DNA from: Litoribrevibacter euphylliae
GTDB lineage: Bacteria > Pseudomonadota > Gammaproteobacteria > Pseudomonadales > Litoribrevibacteraceae
Reading direction: 5' to 3'
Assembly (NCBI RefSeq): GCF_042646085.1
Contig: NZ_JBHRSZ010000004.1
Coordinates: forward strand, 1,086,417 to 1,150,416
DNA: 64,000 bases
The translations under genes were made by a program, and so were the position numbers. The notes under the pieces are model-generated. The model did no database searches. It saw nothing but the letters and a program-made list of their open reading frames with translations, and was not told the origin of the DNA. Shown here piece by piece: positions 42,525 to 51,247 of the stretch (positions are counted from its first letter, which is position 1; each line of letters starts with the position of its first letter).

Positions 42525-45132
42525 GATCCTCTCCTCCTATGTTGATACGAGATAAAATGACCTCTAATTCCTGCCCTGCTGTTTCGAAATCAAAATTATC
42601 TATCGCTCGCTGAAACGACTTAATCTCGTCCATTGGTACATCGAAGCATGTCAGATGAGAGAGGCAGGCATCGACCAAGTCTTCATCCAGTTCTCCGCCA
42701 AGGAGAGTGTCTTTTAATCGTAGAGCGTCTTCCATAAAGGCTGAGACAGTAACGCCCTCCAAAGAAATGAAACTCTGTTCCTGGTTATGCTCGAGATCCT
42801 TAATGGTTTCGAGTGTTACACAAAAGCTTTGGGTCAACTCTTCAATAATGTTATCAAGCTTGGTCAATCCATGATGTTTGATGTGAATAGATGTCTGTTG
42901 AAGCTTATCGTAGAGTTGAGATAACGCCAGGTTTCCAGTAATACCTCGTAAGGCATGAAGCGATTCTTTCGCTTCTTTCTCTTGGTTGTTTTTCCAATAT
43001 CCAACCAACTGTTCTAAAGCTTGCTCATGCCGCTCCGAAAACGATTTAAGGTTATCGATAAAGACTTTCGTATCACCCCACGTATCAATACCCAGTTTGA
43101 AATCAATGATGGGTGTGTCCGTTATTCCCAATACGTTGTTTGCTGAAACGGTTCGATCGTCAGGTACTTCAAACTGAGTGGTCATAAGCCTGGACATTTC
43201 TTCAAAGAGATCATTAAAGACAATCGGTTTCTTAACAAAGCCATTCATACCTGCATCGGTACAGGCTTTTCGATCTTCATGCATGACACTGGCCGTTAAT
43301 GCGATGATGGGAATACTTTTACCATTATCTAACATGCGAATGTTCTTAGTGGCTTCCAGGCCGTCCATTTCCGGCATCTGAATATCCATTAAGATCATGT
43401 CAAAAACACAGTTAGATTCCATTTGTTTGACAGCTTCTACACCATTGATCGCATGAGTAATCTGATGACCCAAGCCTTCTAAACGAATACGAAGTAAGTC
43501 AGCATTTTGCTGCATATCTTCGGCAACCAAAATATGAAGCGGCTGGTTGGTTTCGAGCAAAGATGAGTTGATCGTGTCGATTTTTTCGCTGATTACCTCA
43601 TCGGTCTCCTCTAAGCGCACAGTGAAGTAGAAAGAGCTACCAACACCCTCTTCGCTTTCCACCCAAATTTTGCCGTTCATCAAGGTAACAAGCTGTTTAG
43701 AAATAGTGGTTCCCAGCCCTGTCCCACCGTATTTACGATTGGTTGAAGCATCCGCCTGATTAAAGCTCTCAAAAATGTGATCCACTTTATCTTTAGGAAT
43801 CCCGATACCGGTATCACGCACCAAGAACTTCAAATCACCATTGTCTAAACGATCCACCGCCACCGTAATCGAGCCTGTTTCAGTAAACTTGATGGCATTT
43901 CCAATCAGATTCATCAAGATCTGATTTAATCGGAGGGGATCGCCCAAATAATGTGCAGGGAGATTATCCGGAATTCGCTGAATCATCTGAATGTTCTTCT
44001 CCTGGGCTTTGAACTCCAGGGTCTTAACAACATGGTTGATTACATTGGGCACAGAGAAAGGAACGGTTTCCAGCTCCAACTTACCTTCTTCCATCTTGGC
44101 GACATCAAGAATTTCATTGAGTAAGTTGTGAAGGTCTTTGGCAGATTGCCGAACCGTACACAGATGCTTTCGCTGATCGTTACTTAACTCATCTTCCAGT
44201 ACCACATCCACAAACCCGATGATGGCATTCATTGGAGTTCGGATTTCATGACTCATATTGGCCAAGAACATACTTTTAGAGCGATTGGCTTGCTCTGCCT
44301 TGTCTCTCAAGCTGATGAGCTCTTGTTCTGTCTCCTTACGGAAGGCAATTTCAGCTTCCAAGTCCCGATTCAGAGAGATGATGGATTCCTGTTTGGAAAG
44401 CTCAGCCAACATATTATTGAGATTATCGGCTAATTTCCCTATTTCATCATTGCCATGCTTTTCTGCTCTTGAGTTAAAATTCTTACTCGAATACACATCG
44501 GTTGCCCAATCTGAAAGCGCCTGAAGTGGAATGGTAACGTGCTTCTTAATCCAATGAGATGTGATGACTGCCATCAAAAGAATGGTCACTAACAGTCCTA
44601 AAATGATTAACAGCAAACGTTCCCTAAAGCCTTCCCAATCATTAAGTTTGGACTTTAAAATCAAAGTCCCAATGACTTTATTGTTTACCTTGATGGGATG
44701 CGTTGCGTAATAAAAGGGGTCATCGAACCATACCCGAGCGAGCGTGCCAGCTTCTTTCAACGGTTCGCTGTCTACAGGAAAAACGGCAAAAAGCACTCCA
44801 TTTTTGTAAAGCGTTGCAGACAAAATATTCGAGTTCTCTTTGATACCGGACAGAATGTTCGTTGCAGAATCCACATCATTAAATGCAACCGATGCCTGGC
44901 TGTTACCCGCAATTACACTGGTAAGTACACTCAACTCATCCTGAGTACTCCGATGAAATTGTTTGTTGGCAGACCATGCAAAGGTCAGAGAAGACACGAT
45001 GATGACCATCAGTGAAAACAGAGACAAACTGTATTGAATTTTATTTCGAATTGATGCCTGGGATTTCTTCGCAGTTTCTTTCCTAGGATTTTGAGAACCG
45101 TTTTGAGGACTGGCCGAGTCTGAGCGAGTCAT
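42499..45132 (-). CDS. Hybrid sensor histidine kinase (CHASE8-HAMP-HisKA-HATPase-REC-Hpt)
   Basis: 877 residues. TM helix near residue 40, a CHASE8-like periplasmic domain (LTSVIAGNSQASVAFNDVDSATNILSGIKENSNILSATLYKNGVL shows the family pattern, read here in segments), second TM, HAMP, HisKA FLANMSHEIRTPMNAI, HATPase GGTGLGTTIS, receiver MDIQMPEMDGLEAT and a C-terminal Hpt-like bundle with SLHALRGITGNLAL. BarA/ArcB-like phosphorelay layout. CHASE8 is the domain of YfiN that YfiR inhibits; the YfiR gene is directly upstream and overlaps by 4 bp. Confidence 0.9.
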   Translation of the reverse strand: MTRSDSASPQNGSQNPRKETAKKSQASIRNKIQYSLSLFSLMVIIVSSLTFAWSANKQFHRSTQDELSVLTSVIAGNSQASVAFNDVDSATNILSGIKENSNILSATLYKNGVLFAVFPVDSEPLKEAGTLARVWFDDPFYYATHPIKVNNKVIGTLILKSKLNDWEGFRERLLLIILGLLVTILLMAVITSHWIKKHVTIPLQALSDWATDVYSSKNFNSRAEKHGNDEIGKLADNLNNMLAELSKQESIISLNRDLEAEIAFRKETEQELISLRDKAEQANRSKSMFLANMSHEIRTPMNAIIGFVDVVLEDELSNDQRKHLCTVRQSAKDLHNLLNEILDVAKMEEGKLELETVPFSVPNVINHVVKTLEFKAQEKNIQMIQRIPDNLPAHYLGDPLRLNQILMNLIGNAIKFTETGSITVAVDRLDNGDLKFLVRDTGIGIPKDKVDHIFESFNQADASTNRKYGGTGLGTTISKQLVTLMNGKIWVESEEGVGSSFYFTVRLEETDEVISEKIDTINSSLLETNQPLHILVAEDMQQNADLLRIRLEGLGHQITHAINGVEAVKQMESNCVFDMILMDIQMPEMDGLEATKNIRMLDNGKSIPIIALTASVMHEDRKACTDAGMNGFVKKPIVFNDLFEEMSRLMTTQFEVPDDRTVSANNVLGITDTPIIDFKLGIDTWGDTKVFIDNLKSFSERHEQALEQLVGYWKNNQEKEAKESLHALRGITGNLALSQLYDKLQQTSIHIKHHGLTKLDNIIEELTQSFCVTLETIKDLEHNQEQSFISLEGVTVSAFMEDALRLKDTLLGGELDEDLVDACLSHLTCFDVPMDEIKSFQRAIDNFDFETAGQELEVILSRINIGGEDHESERYQP

Positions 45133-45689
45133 GAGTCTTGTACTCCCAGAGATAAGAGTTGAGCAGCAACCTTAAACTGAGTATTACCAGCTAAATTACT
45201 ATTAATGCGAAAACGAACCGAGTCATTTTCAATGAACAGTTCAATGAAGCCGCCTAATTCAATGAAACCAGAGAATTCCCCAATGGTGAGGGTTTTCGAT
45301 GTGTCTATCCTGGAAAGCATCTGTTTAGACAACACACGACTAATACCGACCATGTAGATCGCGTGACATTCTTTGATAGGCGTTGTTTGAGTTAATTTCG
45401 AATACCGGATAACTGTAATGATGCCCTGAGAGGTTGATGCCCCCTGAATTTCATCCAGAGCTTTTCCGAACTTGTTCTTACCAATAATGCACACATTGAG
45501 TCGATTAGCGGCAGAGTCTTTGGAACCCGCCTCTGATAGGCCAGAGCCAAATTGAACGAACTGTAAGAAATTATATAAGTAGGAAGCCTTAATCTCGTAT
45601 ACCACATCAGCGCGTCCATGCGTTGGTAACAAAAACAGCAGAGCCAGAAAATACCATCGTCGAAAATTAACCACGTTTATAGCTCCCAT
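45129..45689 (-). CDS. YfiR-like periplasmic repressor (DUF4154)
   Basis: 186 residues. Signal-type N-terminus (WYFLALLFLLPTHGRA) then the YfiR pattern: EIKASYLYNFLQFVQF, LNVCIIGKNKFGKALDEI, IKECHAIYMVGIS and a conserved EFSGFIELGGFIELFIENDSVRFRIN segment. YfiR binds and inhibits the CHASE8 domain of the cyclase YfiN. Here there is no cyclase; the neighbour is the CHASE8 hybrid kinase. It overlaps the TonB receptor by 13 bp and the kinase by 4 bp. Confidence 0.9.
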   Translation of the reverse strand: MGAINVVNFRRWYFLALLFLLPTHGRADVVYEIKASYLYNFLQFVQFGSGLSEAGSKDSAANRLNVCIIGKNKFGKALDEIQGASTSQGIITVIRYSKLTQTTPIKECHAIYMVGISRVLSKQMLSRIDTSKTLTIGEFSGFIELGGFIELFIENDSVRFRINSNLAGNTQFKVAAQLLSLGVQDS

Positions 45690-47515
45690 TTGAGGTGTAC
45701 ACCGTATTCATCCTCTACAGGAGCATCAGCGCTCCACTCTTCATGACTGCCATCACTGATGTTCCGTCCAATGAAATTAGCCGACACATATTCATTAATA
45801 TTCCATTGAAGTGAAATATCTGCCACGAGGTAGTTATCTATATTGTTTGTATCTAAGGAATCCACGTATCTGAGATAGGTGTTAAGTTGCCAATCCTGAT
45901 TTATGTCCAGCATTGATACGACTTGGGCAAGGTTTTGAGGGAGATAACCTTCAGTACGTTGTGCACTGTCAGAGGCAATACTGTCCGAATCGGCCTCCAA
46001 ATCCATTTCCGCATGGCTGAAGTTAAACCGCAACAACCAGGCATCCGTAGGATTGATGCTGGCACTCACTTCAATGCCGCGGGTTTTTCCAGAAATTTTG
46101 TTGCGTAAGCCATCCGGTTCCAATGAAATTAAGTCGTCATAGTCCGACTGGTAAAGGGTGACATCAAGCTGCCAGGACTCCAGCCATTGTTTACGCCATC
46201 CCAGTTCATAGACGGTCGCATTCTCGGAATCAAACTTATCTCCGTTAAGTCCAGGAAAGGTAAGATCTGTCTCTAGTCTCGTGGGCATACGAACGGCTTG
46301 CGACCAGGATGACCAAAACAATGACTCCCAAGCAAAATACGAAAGTCGAACATTTGGTTGCCACTCGCTGCCTGAATAGTCGTTATGCTCGTATTTTGTA
46401 CCAAAGATAAAGTGTGCGTCGTTGTCCAGAAATGAGACATCATCCTGCAAAAACGCACTAAAGGTTTCATCCCTAACACGCTGAGGTGCGATAAAAGTAG
46501 AATCGATATTATCCCTTACGCGCCGATAACCTACTCCGGTTACCAGTTCATGATTACTCAGACCTTGTTGTATTTGATAACCGAGATCCACCGTATTTCT
46601 GTCATCTACGATCGAGCCCGTGTTCAAGTAGGTCACATCATAAAAGGCTTGTAATTGATGACGACGGTCGTCGCTCTCTTTGACATTCCAGTTCAATAAA
46701 ACATTACCGCCTCTATGCTCTTGCCCTGACGGTTGCTTTAAAGACTCTAAAGAACCAATTTCACCACGATACATGTCACCTTGCAGTGTCAATTGATTAT
46801 CATCGGAATACCAATGGTCAAACCGAAAGCCCATCTGTTTGTGCTGACCATCATCATTTTTAAAGTTACCGCCAGTATCATTCGTTTCACGGAGCTTGGC
46901 ATAGAAACGTAAGTACGAGTCACTGCCCAACTTCCAACCCTGTCGGGCTTGACCAAATGAATTACCTTGAGATGTGGTGCCACCTTCAGCAAGTGTACCC
47001 AGAGTATCTTTCCCGCTTTTAGTGATGATGTTGATCACACCATTTACCGCATTAGCTCCCCAGATCGCCCCGCCAGGTCCGCGAATCACTTCAATTCGAT
47101 CTACATCCGCCAGTACAACGTCTTTTTCTTCCCAAAGCACCCCGGAGAAGAAAGAGCTATAGATGCTTCTACCATCAATCATCACAAGCAATTTATTGGA
47201 AGCGCGAGAGTTAAACCCACGGATACTGATCGCCCAGCGGCTGGCATCGACTCGCGCCACTTCAACGCCTGGTACATAGCGCAACGCCTCTGCAATGTGT
47301 GTTACGCCCATACGTTCAATCTCTTTACTCGACAGAACATAAACGGCGGCTGGCGCACGATTTAGCGACTCCTTCTTTTTAGAAAGCGATGTAATTTTGA
47401 GCGACATAAGCTCAGTAAGACTGGTGCCTTTGATATCAAAGGTATCTTGTTTTGTCTGACCAAGTACTGCAGATCCGACCAGAAGCATGGTGACGACAGA
47501 CACAAACCGTTGCAT
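45677..47515 (-). CDS. TonB-dependent outer-membrane receptor
   Basis: 612 residues: signal peptide, short linker, plug with APAAVYVLSSKEIERMGV, GVEVARVDASRWAISIRGF, GGAIWGANAVNGVINIITK, then a 22-strand-type barrel to a C-terminal KWEL. Substrate unknown; the plug lacks a clear secretin/STN signalling extension, so signalling would pass via the YfiR/kinase relay or be indirect. First gene of a four-gene overlapping operon. Confidence 0.93.
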   Translation of the reverse strand: MQRFVSVVTMLLVGSAVLGQTKQDTFDIKGTSLTELMSLKITSLSKKKESLNRAPAAVYVLSSKEIERMGVTHIAEALRYVPGVEVARVDASRWAISIRGFNSRASNKLLVMIDGRSIYSSFFSGVLWEEKDVVLADVDRIEVIRGPGGAIWGANAVNGVINIITKSGKDTLGTLAEGGTTSQGNSFGQARQGWKLGSDSYLRFYAKLRETNDTGGNFKNDDGQHKQMGFRFDHWYSDDNQLTLQGDMYRGEIGSLESLKQPSGQEHRGGNVLLNWNVKESDDRRHQLQAFYDVTYLNTGSIVDDRNTVDLGYQIQQGLSNHELVTGVGYRRVRDNIDSTFIAPQRVRDETFSAFLQDDVSFLDNDAHFIFGTKYEHNDYSGSEWQPNVRLSYFAWESLFWSSWSQAVRMPTRLETDLTFPGLNGDKFDSENATVYELGWRKQWLESWQLDVTLYQSDYDDLISLEPDGLRNKISGKTRGIEVSASINPTDAWLLRFNFSHAEMDLEADSDSIASDSAQRTEGYLPQNLAQVVSMLDINQDWQLNTYLRYVDSLDTNNIDNYLVADISLQWNINEYVSANFIGRNISDGSHEEWSADAPVEDEYGVHLKWEL

Positions 47516-47859
47516 GACGTAAGGTCCCGTTTTACGTATATTCCTAGCAATTCATCTGAGTATAGGACAGCGCCCTATCTGTTCAATTTTTGCGCAAAAT
47601 ATATTTTCAGTTCATCCCTGAACAGAGTGTTTCCAAGGATTTTCTGCTGTAACAAAACCTTCACCAAACTGCTTAAAACTATTTATTGATTACTTTATCT
47701 ATTAAATGCACCAATAGTGGTCATTAATGAAGACAAAACTGACTAATTTGAAAGCTTTTCCAACCCATTCATGAAAGTATTTTCATATTTTCATTGTAAA
47801 TGAGACTCATTAAAGAAAGAATCGCACCTCTAACTCTATGATTTTAAGGATGAAACATA
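47516..47859. promoter_or_regulatory. 344-bp divergent spacer, TonB receptor / lipoprotein
   Basis: A+T-rich. Two palindromes are near the lipoprotein side: ATGAAA-GTAT-TTTCAT (47771-47786) and AATGAGACTCATT (47799-47811, perfect). These could be iron (Fur-like), MarR/TetR or other operator sites; the match to a Fur box is loose. No gene. Confidence 0.45.
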
Positions 47860-49773
47860 ATGAGACGGGTTCAACCAAAACTCTATCTACCCTTAGCACT
47901 GGTCAGTGCTCAATTCTTAACCGCTTGTGGAGGCGGCGGTGGTGGATCTTCAGATTCCCCAAATTCAACCCCGACCACACCGGACGCATTTCTATCGTCT
48001 GTTACCCCTGCAGGCAACGCTACGGGTATAGAACTCGGAGCCACAGTCGAAGCAACGTTTTCTAAGAACTTACTGGCGAGCTCTATTGATCAACAAAGCT
48101 TAACCTTGCAGTTTGATGGACAAGCCCTTAATGCAGACATCACTGTCGATGGCACAGGAAAAACACTTCAAGCTGAACCACAAGCTGAGATGGGATTACT
48201 TTGTGAATACACAGCGACGCTGAGTGGTGACATCAGTGATCAGGAAGGAAATGAACTAGGTGATGATTTTACTTGGCGTTTCACTAGCCGTGATGGCCAA
48301 TGGCAGACAATCTCCACCCTTTCTGATCAAACCGATGTTTTTGGCACTTACCTTAATGAACTAAAACTGTTCAATAACGGTAACGCAATTTCCATTTGGT
48401 CAAGTGAGGTAGGTCCTCTCGAGAGTGCGGCCTATTTCAAACAATACGTAAACAACCAGTGGCAACCAACCCAGCAAATTAACTCACCGGGAAGTAAACT
48501 GAATGGCGGGGAGTTTGCGACAAATGATCGAGGTGATGCATTTATAGTATGGCGAGAACAGGATGGAACCAATTACACCCTTCATGGCCGTCACTATAAC
48601 TCAACCACCGAGCAATGGAGCGCCATAGAGCAGATTCCGGGCAGCAGCACCAATGTAGATTCACGCTTCGAAGTTACCTTATCGGAAGACGGCATTGGCT
48701 ATCTTGCTTGGTCTGAAGAAAACACGGCCAACGATTACGATTTATACGTTGCTAAATATCAACCGGGCACCGGTTGGCAAGCCGAGTTTTCTCTCGAAGA
48801 TAATAACAATGATGACTATGCACCACGCATAGCGATTAACAATGATGACGATATCATCCTCATGTGGAGAAACATTGATGCGGATGATCCAAGCAATGGT
48901 GATATCCACGTTCGTCACTTTTTAAGCGATGGTAACGGGGCTGGAACTTGGCAAACAATCATTGAATTCGATGTGGATGCATCAGATAACGTCACTCATT
49001 CGCTGACTATGAATGATGAAGGCCATGCGCTAGTGACCTGGAAAGAAGTGGCAGACCCACAATCGAACAACAGTCTCTATGCCCGCTATTTTGATCCAAA
49101 TAAAAATGTAGATCCTGATGTTGAAGGAAGTTGGGGCCCAATCAATCTTATTGAACAAAACCCGGGATTGACCGGCCAAGTCTTTGCATCACTTGATGAG
49201 TCAGGCAACACTCTGGTTACATGGCAGCAAGAAAGTGATCCGCTAGATAACGACAAACCCACGCATCTTTACGCAAACTATTACGACGTTGATGATTCTG
49301 CTTGGTTAAACAACCCGGTTCAATTAGGCACCGTCTCCGATACAAGAACCCCTGCAACTGAAAGCAGCTATTTAGCGATGAGTAGTAATGGCAACGCCAT
49401 CGTTACTTGGTCGTATGAAGATGACGGTGAAATGAACTTATACAGCCGATACTTCACAGCTCAAAACAGGCAGTGGTCGAACGCTCAAACGGTTGAAACC
49501 ACAGATTTCAAATTCACCAGTAATAAAGCGATTATGGATGATCAAGGCCATGCCCTGGCTGTATGGATTCAACGCACGAACGGTATTGATAACATTTTTG
49601 TGAGCCGCTTCAATTCCTACACTCAGGAATGGACTGATTCGACCAAGTTGAGTAACAACCCAGTGTATGTGCGTCATAGCATTATGAGTACAAACACTAA
49701 AGGCGAAGCACTTTTACTTTGGGAACAAGGTGAAGGGACAAACTCAACCGTACTATCTAGACACTTTAACTAA
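47860..49773 (+). CDS. Lipoprotein with Ig-like domain and sialidase-like propeller
   Basis: 637 residues. Lipobox LTAC followed by a poly-Gly/Ser linker; a Big_5-type Ig-like domain (SVTPAGNATGIELGATVEATFSKNLLA) spans about 45-145. About ten repeats with W-x-x-x and Asp-rich loops (GNAISIWSSEVG, GDAFIVWREQDG, GHALVTWKEVAD, GNAIVTWSYEDD) form a beta-propeller. Such proteins bind or hydrolyse surface glycans or remain structural. Not part of the divergent TonB operon. Terminator follows. Confidence 0.85.
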   Translation: MRRVQPKLYLPLALVSAQFLTACGGGGGGSSDSPNSTPTTPDAFLSSVTPAGNATGIELGATVEATFSKNLLASSIDQQSLTLQFDGQALNADITVDGTGKTLQAEPQAEMGLLCEYTATLSGDISDQEGNELGDDFTWRFTSRDGQWQTISTLSDQTDVFGTYLNELKLFNNGNAISIWSSEVGPLESAAYFKQYVNNQWQPTQQINSPGSKLNGGEFATNDRGDAFIVWREQDGTNYTLHGRHYNSTTEQWSAIEQIPGSSTNVDSRFEVTLSEDGIGYLAWSEENTANDYDLYVAKYQPGTGWQAEFSLEDNNNDDYAPRIAINNDDDIILMWRNIDADDPSNGDIHVRHFLSDGNGAGTWQTIIEFDVDASDNVTHSLTMNDEGHALVTWKEVADPQSNNSLYARYFDPNKNVDPDVEGSWGPINLIEQNPGLTGQVFASLDESGNTLVTWQQESDPLDNDKPTHLYANYYDVDDSAWLNNPVQLGTVSDTRTPATESSYLAMSSNGNAIVTWSYEDDGEMNLYSRYFTAQNRQWSNAQTVETTDFKFTSNKAIMDDQGHALAVWIQRTNGIDNIFVSRFNSYTQEWTDSTKLSNNPVYVRHSIMSTNTKGEALLLWEQGEGTNSTVLSRHFN

Positions 49774-49827
49774 GCATTTAAAACAAGCGCATTTAAACCA
49801 AATGTACTTAAACCAAGCACTTAGACC
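49772..49827. repeat. Four degenerate 13-15 bp tandem repeats after the lipoprotein gene
   Basis: AAGCATTTAAAAC, AAGCGCATTTAAACC, AAATGTACTTAAACC and AAGCACTTAGACC follow directly on the stop codon. Confidence 0.7.
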
Positions 49828-49846
49828 ATGAGTGCCTCTCAATACC

Positions 49847-49882
49847 AAAGGGGCCGTAATCAATCTTGATTACGGCCCCTTT
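49847..49882. terminator. Bidirectional terminator, 15-bp perfect stem
   Basis: AAAGGGGCCGTAATC, six-base loop, GATTACGGCCCCTTT. It serves the lipoprotein and the convergent TfoX_C gene. Confidence 0.93.
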
Positions 49883-49889
49883 TCTAAGA

Positions 49890-50192
49890 TCACACATCCA
49901 ATTTAATACCGTCGGCCATCAGAAGTATTTCAAGTTCTCGATACCCTTCCAGCTCAATAAGAAGTCTGCCCTTTTCCTCTCTGGCTATTTTTGTCCATGA
50001 TACATTTTCTAAGGCGCCAACCATGGCATAGAGAAAGTTAAGGCTTGGCTGAACAGAGCACTCGTGCCGTAACTTCATAAACGTAGCCACCGCGCCCAAT
50101 TCCCTTAATTCAGCTTCAGTAAAAATACCAATTTCATTAAGCCATTGTTCGGACTTTGGCCCTAACCCTTTTAGCTTACTGAGCTCTCCCAT
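49890..50192 (-). CDS. TfoX C-terminal-domain protein
   Basis: 100 residues. Only the C-terminal TfoX domain is present: LKGLGPKSEQWLNEIGIFTEAELRELGAVATFMKLR, helix-hairpin-helix type. Full-length TfoX/Sxy are competence regulators; the short form has no proven role. 17 bp after the cupin gene. Confidence 0.85.
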   Translation of the reverse strand: MGELSKLKGLGPKSEQWLNEIGIFTEAELRELGAVATFMKLRHECSVQPSLNFLYAMVGALENVSWTKIAREEKGRLLIELEGYRELEILLMADGIKLDV

Positions 50193-50209
50193 ACAAATGC
50201 CTGCACAAC

Positions 50210-50524
50210 TTATGAATCGGTCTCAAACCAGAACTCGATCTCATCGGTTTCCTGATCAAAATCCGCCGCATGTTCAACGCCAGCAGGAACATGATACCAA
50301 TCCCCTACGCCATAGCGTTCTTGTTTACCATTCATGGTTAGAATTAACTCGCCACGAACAATGATTCCATGATTATCAGTATCATGAGAATGAGGAGGAA
50401 TACGGGTTCCCGCAGGATACGACGCAAATAGTACATCCGCCCCCATAGCGGCTAAACGATGAGCATCAAATCGCCCATCATAGAGAGGGAGTGTCCGAAT
50501 CTTATCTGGATATTTTCCTGCCAT
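50210..50524 (-). CDS. Cupin-domain protein
   Basis: 104 residues. The cupin metal motifs are present: PPHSHDTDNHGIIVRGE and VGDWYHVPAGVEHAADF. Small single-cupin protein; substrate unknown. The motif histidines could bind Fe, Mn or Zn. It lies between the GNAT and TfoX_C genes in a probable minus-strand set. Confidence 0.85.
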   Translation of the reverse strand: MAGKYPDKIRTLPLYDGRFDAHRLAAMGADVLFASYPAGTRIPPHSHDTDNHGIIVRGELILTMNGKQERYGVGDWYHVPAGVEHAADFDQETDEIEFWFETDS

Positions 50525-50574
50525 GGTTAGGTCGATCCTTATTTCGTTTATGGGAAAGGTCAGATTATATTAGC

Positions 50575-51126
50575 TCACCAGAGCTCAGGTACATTGAACG
50601 CTGCGACACAACGTGCAGTCCCGCAACGAGCATTCCCAGCCAAAGCTGCTAAATCACTGCCATCTAATGACTGACATAACCAACCATGTGGCTGAGACAG
50701 CTTGAAAGGCGCTTTGGCAATGTCTTCTGAAATTTGTTGAAAACCGACTTTCGAATAGTAGTTAGGATCACCATAGGTAAACACCAGACGAACCTCATTC
50801 TTTTTCAACTGTTCAAGCCCGAAATTAATCAACGCCTGCCCTACACCTTGCCCTTGAAACTTCGTATCTACAGCAACAGGTGATAAAAGAAAGGCTTCCA
50901 CAGGGTCATCAAATTCTAAGCGTGAAAAGAAAATACAGCCGATAACTTTATCAGCTTTGTAGGCAACGAAACCGAACAGATCTTGAGTCGCGGTATCGGA
51001 CATAAGACAAGCAACCAAGTCTCGAATAGCGGTGCCCTCGGATTCACCTTCAGAGTCAGAAAATGTCTTTTCGTAAAGGTTTTGAATTTCTACAGAGTGT
51101 TGAACGCTGTATGGAGCTAATTCCAT
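50575..51126 (-). CDS. GNAT-family N-acetyltransferase (YhbS-like)
   Basis: 183 residues with acetyl-CoA-binding motif FLLSPVAVDTKFQGQGVGQALINFGL (R/Q-x-x-G-x-G/A present) and a YhbS-like FTYGDPNYYSKVGFQ. A C-terminal extension with four Ala/Gly/Cys residues is not typical. Substrate unknown. Cytoplasmic. Confidence 0.88.
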   Translation of the reverse strand: MELAPYSVQHSVEIQNLYEKTFSDSEGESEGTAIRDLVACLMSDTATQDLFGFVAYKADKVIGCIFFSRLEFDDPVEAFLLSPVAVDTKFQGQGVGQALINFGLEQLKKNEVRLVFTYGDPNYYSKVGFQQISEDIAKAPFKLSQPHGWLCQSLDGSDLAALAGNARCGTARCVAAFNVPELW

Positions 51127-51247
51127 CTTTAAACTTTTTCCCTAATCAGAAGCAAACGTGAAAATAAACACTATTCGATGAATAAAAATAAATAGCCCTG
51201 CGTCAAAGGCAGGGCTATATAAAATGTAGCAAATTAATAGGGCTCTA

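Noticed and set aside
47799..47811. Perfect AATGAGACTCATT palindrome read as a Fur box
   Set aside because: Too few matches to the 19-bp Fur consensus; kept only as a generic palindrome.
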